Made by a program: the position numbers and the translations under genes
In this document: in pieces, positions 1 through 6,739 of the stretch
How positions within the stretch are numbered: the first letter of the stretch is position 1
Layout of the letters: each line of letters opens with the position of its first letter
The notes under the pieces: model-generated
Seen by the model: only the letters and a program-made list of their open reading frames with translations
What the model was told of the DNA's origin: nothing
Database searches by the model: none
Source of the DNA: Oscillospiraceae bacterium
GTDB taxonomy: Bacteria > Bacillota > Clostridia > Oscillospirales > Ruminococcaceae
Length of the DNA: 9,036 bases
Assembly: GCA_017394475.1 (NCBI GenBank)
Contig: JAFPYQ010000367.1
Span: 1 to 9,036 of the forward strand
Direction of reading: 5' to 3'

Positions 1-1
1 A

Positions 2-31
2 CTTGTCAGACCCATCATCATGGCAGACTGA
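2..31 (+). CDS. Possible C-terminal tail of an upstream gene (partial)
   Basis: One frame is open from the window edge and ends at a TGA at 29-31, three bases before the recX start. It gives only nine residues (LVRPIIMAD), too few to identify. Close spacing before recX would fit an upstream operon partner. RecA is a common neighbour of RecX, but this tail does not look like the usual acidic RecA end, so I do not call it recA. All three frames are open for some codons here, so the frame choice is uncertain. Confidence 0.25.
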   Translation, partial: LVRPIIMAD

Positions 32-34
32 GCC

Positions 35-655
35 ATGTTTGTGACGGAGATATCCCGGTATAAGGGCTCGACCGTGTGCGTTATGCTCTCGAACGGGCAG
101 AAAAGCGCTCCCCTGTACATCCACAGGAGCATTGCAGACAGATATTCCCTGAGTGAGGGGATGGAGATCACACCGGCACAGGTGCGCACGATAAAACGGG
201 AGAACGATGTACGCCGTGCAAGGGAGCGGGCACTGTACCTTGCAGAGGATATGGAACGCTCCTATAAGATGATGTTTGACAAGCTGTGTGCAAATTATCC
301 CGAGGATATATGCCGTGAGGTCTGCGATGAGCTGACACAGCGCGGTATAATAGACGACAGGCGCTATGCCCGACGGTACTGTGATGCGGCACTGAAAAAA
401 TACGGTGAATACCGCGTAAAGCACGAGCTCTGGAAAAGAGGCATATCCTCCGAGATAATAGACGAGCTGCTGGAGGATATGGATGATGAAAGCAGCACAG
501 AAACGGCTCTGAGATTCCTGCGCTCCCATATCCGCAGGGACAGGGAGCCGTATAAAGAGAAAAAACGCCTTTACGATGCCCTGGCGCGCAGAGGCTTTTC
601 CTATGATGTGATAACAAAGGCATTTGCGGCTCTTGGCGAGGAAGATGAGCTGTGA
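35..655 (+). CDS. recX: Regulatory protein RecX
   Basis: RecX binds RecA filaments in the cytoplasm and modulates recombination and SOS induction. The 206-residue protein is within the family range. After about 55 N-terminal residues, which form the extra domain common in Firmicutes RecX, come the helical RecX repeats. The first contains RARERALYL (61-69). The second has the hallmark GIIDDRRYARRYCDAALKKYG (104-124), followed by the R-x-ELWKRGIS element (about 127-138). A third repeat ends with LYDALARRGFSYDVITKAF (179-197). The ATG at 35 has only a weak ribosome site, but the N-terminal residues look authentic and the open frame of a possible upstream gene ends three bases before it. The GNAT gene follows after 6 bases, suggesting co-transcription. 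The family call is firm; the exact start is less so. Confidence 0.9.
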   Translation: MFVTEISRYKGSTVCVMLSNGQKSAPLYIHRSIADRYSLSEGMEITPAQVRTIKRENDVRRARERALYLAEDMERSYKMMFDKLCANYPEDICREVCDELTQRGIIDDRRYARRYCDAALKKYGEYRVKHELWKRGISSEIIDELLEDMDDESSTETALRFLRSHIRRDREPYKEKKRLYDALARRGFSYDVITKAFAALGEEDEL

Positions 656-661
656 TCTGCC

Positions 662-1144
662 ATGGGTGATCCCATGATCGAATACAGAAAGGTTACGGAC
701 AAGGCGGAGATATCACGGGCGGTCCGTCTGATACTTCGGGTGTTCACGGAATGTGTGGCTCCGATGTTTGTCCTGGAGGGGCTGGAATGCTTCCGCGCGT
801 ACATTTACAGCGGAGTCATAGAGGACAGCATGGAAACGGGCAGGGGCGCTATGATCTGCGCCTATGACGGCGATATCATGGCAGGTGTTATATGTACCCT
901 TGACAGGCGGCATATCTCCAACCTGTATGTGGACAGTGCTTACCACAGAAAGGGCATAGCCACAGAGCTCCTTCTGCGGGCTATTGACGACTGCACCTTC
1001 CCTGTGACGGTGAATGCTGCGCCCACAGCCTATGAGTTCTACAGGAAAATGGGATTTACGTTCCTCGGTATGGAGGTGTGTCAGAATGGGATGGCCTATA
1101 CGAAAGCGCAGCTTTCCTTCGGAGACCGTCTGCCGAAAAGATGA
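662..1144 (+). CDS. GNAT-family N-acetyltransferase
   Basis: This is a 160-residue single-domain GNAT protein, predicted to transfer acetyl from acetyl-CoA to an amine; the substrate cannot be told. Motif A is visible: the beta-4 segment ISNLYVDSAY (85-94) is followed by the pyrophosphate-binding loop HRKGIATELL (95-104), which fits the R/Q-x-x-G-x-G/A consensus. The late motif AYEFYRKMGFTFLG (123-136) matches the conserved Y-x-F-Y-x-K-x-G-F of motif B. The AGVICT strand (74-79) precedes motif A, as in the fold. The gene starts six bases after recX stops. A second ATG at 674 (MIEYRKVTDK) is an equally plausible start, because the first four residues look unlike the family. Neither start has a strong ribosome site, so translation may be coupled to recX. 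Confidence 0.85.
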   Translation: MGDPMIEYRKVTDKAEISRAVRLILRVFTECVAPMFVLEGLECFRAYIYSGVIEDSMETGRGAMICAYDGDIMAGVICTLDRRHISNLYVDSAYHRKGIATELLLRAIDDCTFPVTVNAAPTAYEFYRKMGFTFLGMEVCQNGMAYTKAQLSFGDRLPKR

Positions 1145-1146
1145 AT

Positions 1147-1173
1147 GTGCCCCTTGCTGTACAGCGGGGGCAC
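1147..1173 (+). promoter_or_regulatory. Intercistronic GC-rich hairpin before dus
   Basis: GTGCCCC (1147-1153) pairs perfectly with GGGGCAC (1167-1173). Inside, GCT (1156-1158) can pair with AGC (1163-1165) around a short loop. The structure begins two bases after the GNAT stop and ends one base before an in-frame ATG at 1175. No U-tract follows, so it is not an ordinary terminator. It could be an RNA-processing or stability element, or affect access to the dus ribosome site at 1176-1181. It also argues against the upstream ATG at 1145 as the dus start, which would overlap the hairpin. Confidence 0.5.
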
Positions 1174-1186
1174 TATGAGGTTTGAT

Positions 1187-2164
1187 ATGAGAACTATCAG
1201 GATCGGAAATGTGGAGATAGAACAGTGTGCCGCTTTGGCGCCTATGGCATCCGTGGCTGACAGAGCCTACAGGATGATATGCAAGGAGCAGGGCGCTGCA
1301 TATATGGTGTCGGAGATGATATCCGCAAAGGGGCTGTGCTATTCCGACAGGAAAACAGAGGAGCTATGCACAGTGCTTGATGAGGAGCGGCCCATGTCAC
1401 TGCAGCTTTTCGGTGATGACCCGGATTTCTGTGCAAGGGCTGCTGTAAGGCTCATGGACTTTGATCCCGATATAATAGACATAAATATGGGCTGCCCTGT
1501 TCCCAAGGTGGCAGGCAACGGCAGCGGAGCGGCGCTGATGAAGGATCCAGACAGGGCCTATGCCATAACAAAGGCGGTGGCAGAGGCTGTGGATGTCCCC
1601 GTGACGGTGAAGATACGCTCGGGCTGGGATGAGGAGAACAGGAATGCGGTGAGCTTTGCCTGCATGCTCGAGAGCGCGGGAGCCGCTGCGATAACCATAC
1701 ACGGGCGGACGAAAACGCAGATGTATCACGGTGCGGCAGACAGAGCAATGATAAAGGCGGTAAAGGATGCTGTGAGCATCCCGGTCATCGGCAACGGTGA
1801 TATAAAGACCGCAGCGGATGCAGTCAGCATGTATGAGGAATGTGGTGTGGACCTTGTGATGGTGGGCAGGGGGAGCTACGGGAACCCGTGGATATTCTCG
1901 CAGATACGGGAATATATGGAAAAGGGGACCATCCCGCCGCAGCCTTCTCTTGAAGAACGGCTGGACACGATGATAAGGCAGGTAGGCCTTGCTGTGTCCT
2001 ATAAGGGAGAGCGTATGGCCATGGCGGAGGCACGCAGGCAGTGCTCGTTCTACCTGAAGGGGATGAAGGGCGCCGCAAAATACCGCGAACGCTGCGGACA
2101 GCTCTCCTCCTACGATGATGTGAAGCGGCTGGCAGAGGAGATACTTGCAGGGGAAACGGTCTAA
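1187..2164 (+). CDS. dus: tRNA-dihydrouridine synthase, DusB-type
   Basis: This is an FMN-dependent, NAD(P)H-using enzyme that reduces uridines to dihydrouridine in the tRNA D-loop. The TIM barrel motifs occur in order (numbering from the 1187 start): LAPMASVADRAYR (17-29), the catalytic-cysteine loop DINMGCPVPKV (98-108, Cys103), the VKIRSGW strand with the FMN-contacting Lys142, IHGRTK (171-176, His172), VIGNGDI (200-206) and VMVGRG (224-229) for FMN phosphate binding. The C-terminal helical RNA-binding domain follows. At 325 residues the length is typical. The frame is open back to an ATG at 1145, with another at 1175. I prefer 1187 because TGAGGT (1176-1181) gives a good ribosome site five bases upstream, and the product then begins MRTIRIGNVEI like other family members. 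It lies 42 bases after the GNAT gene, probably in the same operon. Confidence 0.93.
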   Translation: MRTIRIGNVEIEQCAALAPMASVADRAYRMICKEQGAAYMVSEMISAKGLCYSDRKTEELCTVLDEERPMSLQLFGDDPDFCARAAVRLMDFDPDIIDINMGCPVPKVAGNGSGAALMKDPDRAYAITKAVAEAVDVPVTVKIRSGWDEENRNAVSFACMLESAGAAAITIHGRTKTQMYHGAADRAMIKAVKDAVSIPVIGNGDIKTAADAVSMYEECGVDLVMVGRGSYGNPWIFSQIREYMEKGTIPPQPSLEERLDTMIRQVGLAVSYKGERMAMAEARRQCSFYLKGMKGAAKYRERCGQLSSYDDVKRLAEEILAGETV

Positions 2165-2179
2165 CCGCGGGGCGGTTTT
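2163..2179 (+). terminator. Weak intrinsic terminator after dus
   Basis: AACCGC (2163-2168) pairs with GCGGTT (2172-2177) around a GGG loop and is followed by TT then A. The stem includes the last two bases of the dus TAA stop. It is short and the U-tract is poor, so termination may be partial. A separate consensus promoter downstream shows that the next gene has its own start in any case. Confidence 0.4.
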
Positions 2180-2255
2180 ATGGACTGCGCTTTGTATATT
2201 CTGCATAAATATTCACTCAATGCTTGTCTGTAAAAGAAAAAAACTCAAAAAATCC

Positions 2256-2284
2256 TTTACAATCCGTTTATGATGTGCTATAAT
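2256..2284 (+). promoter_or_regulatory. Sigma-A promoter of the secreted repeat protein
   Basis: A TTTACA -35 box (2256-2261) and a perfect TATAAT -10 box (2279-2284) are separated by exactly 17 bases. The stretch upstream is A-rich, as in an UP element. Transcription should begin near 2291, leaving a leader of about 147 bases before the start codon at 2438. Confidence 0.8.
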
Positions 2285-2339
2285 AACTAAATAGGTCAAT
2301 TATGATCAGTATGTCACGGATGACGGCATCACTTACTGC

Positions 2340-2374
2340 ACCGTGCAAGTTCTTTTTCAAAAAGTTCGTGCGGT
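2340..2374 (+). promoter_or_regulatory. Imperfect leader hairpin in the 5' UTR
   Basis: ACCGTGC (2340-2346) can pair with GTGCGGT (2368-2374), including two G-U pairs. The inside holds CTTTTT and AAAAAG, which can extend the fold, and a direct repeat of AAGTTC. It lies in the roughly 147-base leader. I recognise no known riboswitch or RNA family in this leader, so regulation by it is only a possibility. Confidence 0.25.
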
Positions 2375-2437
2375 ATGATGTTTTCGGGACATAGGATCTT
2401 GCGTATATCCATACGTTTTATTGAAAGGGGAATTGAT

Positions 2438-4339
2438 ATGGCAAAGAGCAGAAAGGGCTATCGCTTTGCGGCTGCAGGTATAGCAGCTCTCATGGTGGCC
2501 TTGGTGACACCTGCTGTAGGAGCAGATGAAGCAGATGTAAAGGAAGATACTGCGATAAAGACAACTGTGTATTCTTACGATGTCAGCTTTTATGACGGCG
2601 GTTCGCTGCTCACTTCTCTGCCCGTTATCGGGGGCAGCACAGTGGCAGAGCCTCTTACACCGCTGAAGAACGGCTATGAATTTGACGGCTGGTATAAGGA
2701 CGAGGGACTCACCGAAAAGTGGGATTTCGTTTCTGATACCGTAGCAGCCGATACGGTGCTGTATGCAAAGTGGTCCGGGGATGCAGAAGTCCTGGAGGGC
2801 ACATACAGCATAGCAGCAGACAGCAAGTCATTTACCGTTAATTTCTATACAGATACAGATTCGTCCTCTCCTATGACATCCTCACCTGTCAAGAAGAACG
2901 GCAAGGTGACCAAGCCCGAATTTGATCCTACCAAGGACGGCTATGCATTCGGCGGCTGGTTCAAGGATGCTGATTATTCAAAGCGCTGGGATTTCGATAA
3001 GGACAAGGTGACGGCAGATACCGATCTGTACGCACTGTGGCTGTCCTTTGTTCCCGCACAGGATCCTACGGAGGATGCTGACGGCAATATCCCTTACTGG
3101 GTAGGTTCTGACGGAAAGTTCTATTCCGATGAATACTCCGAAAGAGAGCTTGACAGGAGCGAGATAATCCGTCCGAGACTTCAGACCGAGACTGCTGACG
3201 AAAGCGGAGCAGATGATACCTATGCTCCCGCAGGTGAGCCCGCAGAAGGCGAAGATGCACAGCCTGCATATGGTGAGGCAGCTCCTCAGGAGACCGCTGA
3301 TGACAAGATGTTCCGCGGTCACTACAATTCCAAGGGCGATCTTACCATCAGGTGGAAAGAGATCGAGGGCGCTGACAGCTACAGCCTTTATCTTGTTTCC
3401 TATGACAGGGCAGTTACTTTGATCGAAGGCACCACCGATACCAGCTATACACTGGAAAATGCCACAGGCGGCCCTTACAAGTTCATGCTCAAATATACCT
3501 CCGGCAGAGGAGAGGTATCCAAGGCTACAGATTCCTATTACGGCACTGCATGCCCCAAGTATCTCAAGCCCGTTCCCCAGGTGTCAGTAGGCGATGATAT
3601 CATTGACCTCAGCTGGGAGCCCATACCCGGAGCAGAATACTACAGAGTCGTTCTCATAGGCAATGACAACAAGATGAGAAAGGCTTGCGAGCCTGTTGCC
3701 AACTATGCTCAGGTCAAGGCAGTTCCCGGAAGGGACAGAGGTGTTGCTGTCAAGGCGTATGTAAACGGCGTATGGACAACAGTCACCGAGGAAGAGGTCA
3801 TCCCCGTTGAGCTTTCATCAAGAGACGGCGAGAGAGCATTCTACAGCTACTACAATGAGCAGAATGACCTCACGCTCTACTGGGATCCCGTTGGCGGCGC
3901 TGAAAGCTACTCTGTATACCTTATCAAGAATGACAAGGCTATAAAGCTGGCTGATACCACAGAGCCCAAGTACACTATGCCCAATGCAGGTGAAGGTCCC
4001 TACAGGTTCCTTGTAAAGTACACCATAAACGGTGAGATATCCAGAGCAACAGAGAGCTATTACAGGACTATCTGCCCCGACACCTACAAGCCTGTTCCCG
4101 AGATCTCCGTAAACAACGGCCTTATCGACCTGAAGTGGAACAGTATCCCCAGAGCCGATCTTTACAGGATATACTGCACAGATAACGAGGGCAAGCTCAT
4201 AAGACTGGTGGGCGAGACCAAGAAGAACTCTATCACATTCCAGTTCTGGCCCGGCACTTACAACTTCGTTGTAAAGGCACATGTTGACGGCGTATGGACC
4301 ATGACCAAGGAAGATGACTACGTTACAGCTACTGTATGA
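2438..4339 (+). CDS. Secreted protein with two InlB B-repeats and tandem FnIII-like modules
   Basis: This 633-residue exported protein has no recognisable enzyme domain. The start at 2438 is set by AAAGGGG seven bases upstream and by the signal peptide it creates: basic MAKSRKGYR, a hydrophobic stretch to about residue 27, and likely cleavage after AVGA (26-29). Two InlB B-repeat (Flg_new) units follow, at about 46-112 and 131-201. Each has the V-x-F-Y start, GYEFDGWYKD or GYAFGGWFKD, WDF and a terminal LYA-x-W. An acidic, proline-containing linker (about 204-289) comes next. The rest is two copies of a 176-residue double module of fibronectin-III-like character (about 295-470 and 471-633). 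There is no LPXTG motif, dockerin, SLH or choline-binding repeat, so it may be released or held noncovalently. A binding, adhesion or scaffold role is inferred from the repeats only. It has its own promoter and terminator. Confidence 0.85.
   Translation: MAKSRKGYRFAAAGIAALMVALVTPAVGADEADVKEDTAIKTTVYSYDVSFYDGGSLLTSLPVIGGSTVAEPLTPLKNGYEFDGWYKDEGLTEKWDFVSDTVAADTVLYAKWSGDAEVLEGTYSIAADSKSFTVNFYTDTDSSSPMTSSPVKKNGKVTKPEFDPTKDGYAFGGWFKDADYSKRWDFDKDKVTADTDLYALWLSFVPAQDPTEDADGNIPYWVGSDGKFYSDEYSERELDRSEIIRPRLQTETADESGADDTYAPAGEPAEGEDAQPAYGEAAPQETADDKMFRGHYNSKGDLTIRWKEIEGADSYSLYLVSYDRAVTLIEGTTDTSYTLENATGGPYKFMLKYTSGRGEVSKATDSYYGTACPKYLKPVPQVSVGDDIIDLSWEPIPGAEYYRVVLIGNDNKMRKACEPVANYAQVKAVPGRDRGVAVKAYVNGVWTTVTEEEVIPVELSSRDGERAFYSYYNEQNDLTLYWDPVGGAESYSVYLIKNDKAIKLADTTEPKYTMPNAGEGPYRFLVKYTINGEISRATESYYRTICPDTYKPVPEISVNNGLIDLKWNSIPRADLYRIYCTDNEGKLIRLVGETKKNSITFQFWPGTYNFVVKAHVDGVWTMTKEDDYVTATV
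3320..4336 (+). repeat. Tandem 176-residue FnIII-like double modules
   Basis: Unit 1 (3320-3847) and unit 2 (3848-4336) align with an offset of 176 residues and no large gap. Matching pairs are GDLTIRWKEIEGADSYSLYL with NDLTLYWDPVGGAESYSVYL, SKATDSYYGTACP with SRATESYYRTICP, LKPVPQVSVGDDIIDLSWEP with YKPVPEISVNNGLIDLKWNS, and VKAYVNGVWT with VKAHVDGVWT. Each unit holds two related beta-sandwich-like halves (A and B), giving an A1-B1-A2-B2 order. One cysteine in the ACP/ICP turn (372 and 546) is conserved between units. The copies have diverged, so this is an old duplication. Confidence 0.75.
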
Positions 4340-4380
4340 GTATGACAGTGCACGAACGAGTATAGACTGATAACAACAGA

Positions 4381-4425
4381 ATGTCCCGGAGCGATCTTTT
4401 TATATGACCGTTCCGGGGCATTTTT
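4381..4425 (+). terminator. Strong intrinsic terminator of the repeat-protein gene
   Basis: A 16-base arm at 4381-4396 pairs with 4406-4421, with one mismatch and two G-U pairs, around a nine-base loop, and is followed by TTTTT and then a second T-rich run. It lies about 40 bases after the stop at 4339. On the minus strand the bases after the same hairpin are moderately T-rich, so it may also stop transcription from the convergent enzyme gene that ends at 4433. Confidence 0.85.
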
Positions 4426-4432
4426 GCTTTTT

Positions 4433-5899
4433 CTATCCGATAAGATATACCTTGCCGAGGGTGCCGTCAACGCGTATCCTGTCCCCAGTGGCAAGCTGTG
4501 TGGATGCACTCTGGCAGCTCACTACCGCGGGGATGCCAAGCTCCCTTGCAACTATGACCGCATGAGAAAGGGGGGCTCCCACATCTGTCACCAGTGCGGA
4601 TATTTTAGGGAATACCCTCACCCAGCCGATATTTGCAGCAGGCACTACGAGTATGTCCCCCTGTTCGATGGTATCAACATCGTCTATGTTTTTGAGCACT
4701 CTTGCGGTGCCCTCGCACTGGCCTGCGGAGCCTGCCACGCCGCTTATCATGCTGTTGTCGCCATCTGCGACAGTTTCACCGAAACGGTAATATCCACCGG
4801 GGCTGCCGCTTGCCTGCCACTCTTCGAGAGTGAACCTGCCGCATATCATGCTGGGGAAGTTGGGCATGGACATCTGCCTGTCATAGGTCTGCCGTCTTAC
4901 AGGTATCTTTTCAAGACAGCGCTCATCCCCCGAAAGCAGTGCTTTCACCTCATCTATATAGAGCATGAAAATATCATCACCCAGGCCTGTGAGCTCTCCT
5001 GCTTTCAGCAGATATTCACGGATGACGCAGAACAGGCGCAGAGCATCGCTCCTGATGACCTCCCTGCCCGATACCGCATCGGAATATTTTTTCAGAGTGC
5101 GGTCGAGCCATGAGGATTGGGAGGGGGATTTTTCCTTGAACTGCCTTACAGCCTCATCCCGACGGCTTTCCTGGGCGGCCTTCATTTCATAGGCGTTTAC
5201 GCCCGATGCAAGATAATCCTTGATGACATTGTCGAGAAAGTCTTTGCTTTCATAGGGGAATGGCATGGAAAGTTCCATCTCATCCGCATCACGGTGGCCG
5301 TACCTCATGGTGTATTCTTCACGGGACAGCTTGCCGTTTATCACATCGTCAATGGCAAGCAGGGGACCTAAGCTCTCGATATCAGCATCCCCGGAGCAGT
5401 CAGACATGAGCCTGTCCGCAAGCTCCGTGCCGCATATCTTTTCGAGCTTGTCCCTTGTGCCGAAGAGGGATCTCACATCAAGACCTGTCATTATGGCGGA
5501 AAGTGCGCCGCCCATAAAGGGCTCACAGTCCTCCTTCCACAGCCCTGCAAGCTCTGTTTTGCTCCTTGCATGCCTGATGGTCTCCATCAGCTCAAAGGCC
5601 TTTTCGGTAAAATGCCCTTTGAGTGCCTTTGCACTGTATTTCTTTGATTTTTTGCCGGAGCCCGAACCCCTGATGATCTTGCCCAGAGCCTTCCACAGTA
5701 TCTTTTTGTCAAAGGGATAGACAGGTATCTCCGTATCAGGTATGCCGCCTGCTATCTCTCTGATTATGCTGAATGCCTTTTCCTTTTTTACCCCGAAGGA
5801 CATTATCATGGAGCACACGCCGCTGATATTCAGGAAAAGCTGACCGCATACATTGGATATCAGCGGTATCCCTATGACCTCGGTTATCATATTCACCAT
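4433..5899 (-). CDS. C-terminal fragment: substrate-binding region plus phosphohistidine (PEP-utilizer mobile) domain
   Basis: The 488-codon piece begins at the first ATG after the amber codon and ends with TAG at 4435-4433. It is in the same frame as the N-terminal fragment, 13 codons on from the TAG. No Shine-Dalgarno sequence lies before this ATG (the bases are CACCTTTGGT), so independent translation looks poor and it is probably only made by readthrough or reinitiation, if at all. It has the RPH-like YGHRDADEM segment (fragment 200-208) and the swivelling phosphohistidine domain (about 385-488) with His446. The usual GG before the x-x-S/T-H is GA-P-L-S-H here. An alternative view is a true split enzyme made from two cistrons. 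Confidence 0.6.
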   Translation of the reverse strand: MVNMITEVIGIPLISNVCGQLFLNISGVCSMIMSFGVKKEKAFSIIREIAGGIPDTEIPVYPFDKKILWKALGKIIRGSGSGKKSKKYSAKALKGHFTEKAFELMETIRHARSKTELAGLWKEDCEPFMGGALSAIMTGLDVRSLFGTRDKLEKICGTELADRLMSDCSGDADIESLGPLLAIDDVINGKLSREEYTMRYGHRDADEMELSMPFPYESKDFLDNVIKDYLASGVNAYEMKAAQESRRDEAVRQFKEKSPSQSSWLDRTLKKYSDAVSGREVIRSDALRLFCVIREYLLKAGELTGLGDDIFMLYIDEVKALLSGDERCLEKIPVRRQTYDRQMSMPNFPSMICGRFTLEEWQASGSPGGYYRFGETVADGDNSMISGVAGSAGQCEGTARVLKNIDDVDTIEQGDILVVPAANIGWVRVFPKISALVTDVGAPLSHAVIVARELGIPAVVSCQSASTQLATGDRIRVDGTLGKVYLIG

Positions 5900-5935
5900 A
5901 CCAAAGGTGACAGGGGAGACAGGGCGGAGGAATAT

Positions 5936-5938
5936 CTA
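5936..5938 (-). other. In-frame amber codon inside the enzyme gene
   Basis: The codon is TAG, between GGC (Gly267) and ATA. Frame arithmetic shows that both halves share a frame: 39 bases from the TAG to the downstream ATG at 5899. Related proteins usually have Glu at this position of the NVGE linker, which makes GAG to TAG a one-base change. The same gene also ends in TAG, so TAG is read as a stop at least once here. Confidence 0.8.
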
Positions 5939-6739
5939 GCCCACATTGGTCTTGGAAAGCAGCAGTTCACCGCACAGGGAATCGTTTATATCGAAATTAT
6001 CGAAATTATTGGTAAACAGTGTAGTTATCGGCCTGGACTGGAGGATGTACACCTTGCCCCGTGAAACTGCCCATTCTATATCCTTAGGGATGCCGTCGGA
6101 TGCTATCTTTTTAGCATATCCGAACAGCTTTTTCGCGTAGGGCTCCATATCCGCACTGCCGCTGTAGGAGTATCTCACAGCGTCGATGGTGAATTCGCCG
6201 TCCATGCCCTCCCCGGAAACGAGTTTTTCTCCGACTCCTTTTACAAAGCTGCCTGTCATCTTCCCGCGGCTGGCGGTTATGGGATCGGCGGTGAAAAGCA
6301 CGCCTGCATAGTCCGGTGAAATGTATTCCTGTATCACCACTGCTGTCCTGCCCGCAGATGTGCCGCGCTCACGGGCGTACACATCCACACGTACATCCTT
6401 TGCGGAGGCCGCAACGGTCTGAACGGCACTCATAATATCGGGACATTTTACATCAAGTACGGTCTCATAGGCGCCTGCGAAGGAATCCACAGCCCCGTCC
6501 TCACCCACAGCCGATGACCTTACCGCATAGGTATGTCCTTTGGATGACAGCTTGCTGATAAGTGCATCCAACTCTGCTTTTGCATCCTTTTTCAGGTGAT
6601 CCCCGTCAAATGCCTCTGCGGTGATGACATATCCGACCGGGACAGGAAGCCCCATGCGGAGCATTTTTCCGAGGCTGTCCGCCTTTCCGCCCATCTCATG
6701 ACCTTGTACAGCTTTGTCGCTCAGTTCAAAAATATACAT
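5936..6739 (-). CDS. N-terminal fragment: ATP-grasp (PEP/pyruvate-binding, PPDK_N) domain
   Basis: This is the part translated without readthrough: 267 residues covering essentially the whole ATP-binding domain, ending ...LLSKTNVG just before the amber codon. Its ATG overlaps the TetR stop in a TAATG arrangement, so translation is probably coupled. ATP-grasp sequence is intact, including Arg74 of AVRSS and the closing QSRP motif. On its own it could bind and hydrolyse ATP but lacks the histidine carrier and substrate region. A tandem nine-base duplication (5989-6006) encodes NFD twice near its end. Confidence 0.8.
   Translation of the reverse strand: MYIFELSDKAVQGHEMGGKADSLGKMLRMGLPVPVGYVITAEAFDGDHLKKDAKAELDALISKLSSKGHTYAVRSSAVGEDGAVDSFAGAYETVLDVKCPDIMSAVQTVAASAKDVRVDVYARERGTSAGRTAVVIQEYISPDYAGVLFTADPITASRGKMTGSFVKGVGEKLVSGEGMDGEFTIDAVRYSYSGSADMEPYAKKLFGYAKKIASDGIPKDIEWAVSRGKVYILQSRPITTLFTNNFDNFDINDSLCGELLLSKTNVG

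Larger units (their letters stand above)
4433..6739 (-). pseudogene. Rifampin-phosphotransferase-like PEP-utilizing enzyme interrupted by one in-frame TAG
   Basis: Read through the TAG at 5938-5936, one frame gives a 768-position protein with the order of rifampin phosphotransferases (RPH): ATP-grasp (PPDK_N type) domain, long helical substrate-binding region, C-terminal phosphohistidine domain. That family moves the ATP beta-phosphate by way of the histidine to a small-molecule hydroxyl. ATP-grasp motifs: GGKADSLGKML (17-27), YAVRSSAVGED (71-81), AGVLFTADP (145-153), DIEWAVSRGKVYILQSRP (220-237). Middle: RYGHRDADEM (479-488) and DDIFMLYIDEV (588-598), both RPH-like. C-terminus: TDVGAPLSHAVIVARELGIP, with His726 as the likely phosphorylated residue. 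RPH proteins are about 100 residues longer. The 12 codons after the TAG read IFLRPVSPVTFG, matching the family's NVGE-x-x-x-x-PV-(S/T)P linker, so TAG probably replaced a Glu codon (GAG) by one base change. Substrate is unknown. Alternatives: readthrough, or a sequencing error. Confidence 0.75.

Noticed and set aside
1397..2206. A 269-codon minus-strand frame opposite dus
   Set aside because: It mirrors the strongly supported dus gene; the translation is rich in His, Cys and Arg and has no recognisable motif or ribosome site.
4424..5720. Several plus-strand frames of 75-229 codons opposite the enzyme gene
   Set aside because: They lie antisense to a frame with clear RPH-type motifs, lack ribosome sites, and translate to sequences rich in Cys, His and Ser without domain features.
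5936..5938. Selenocysteine or general stop-codon reassignment as the explanation for the internal stop
   Set aside because: Selenocysteine uses TGA, not TAG. General TAG reassignment is unlikely because the same gene ends with TAG and nothing else in the window needs TAG as sense. Specific readthrough cannot be excluded.
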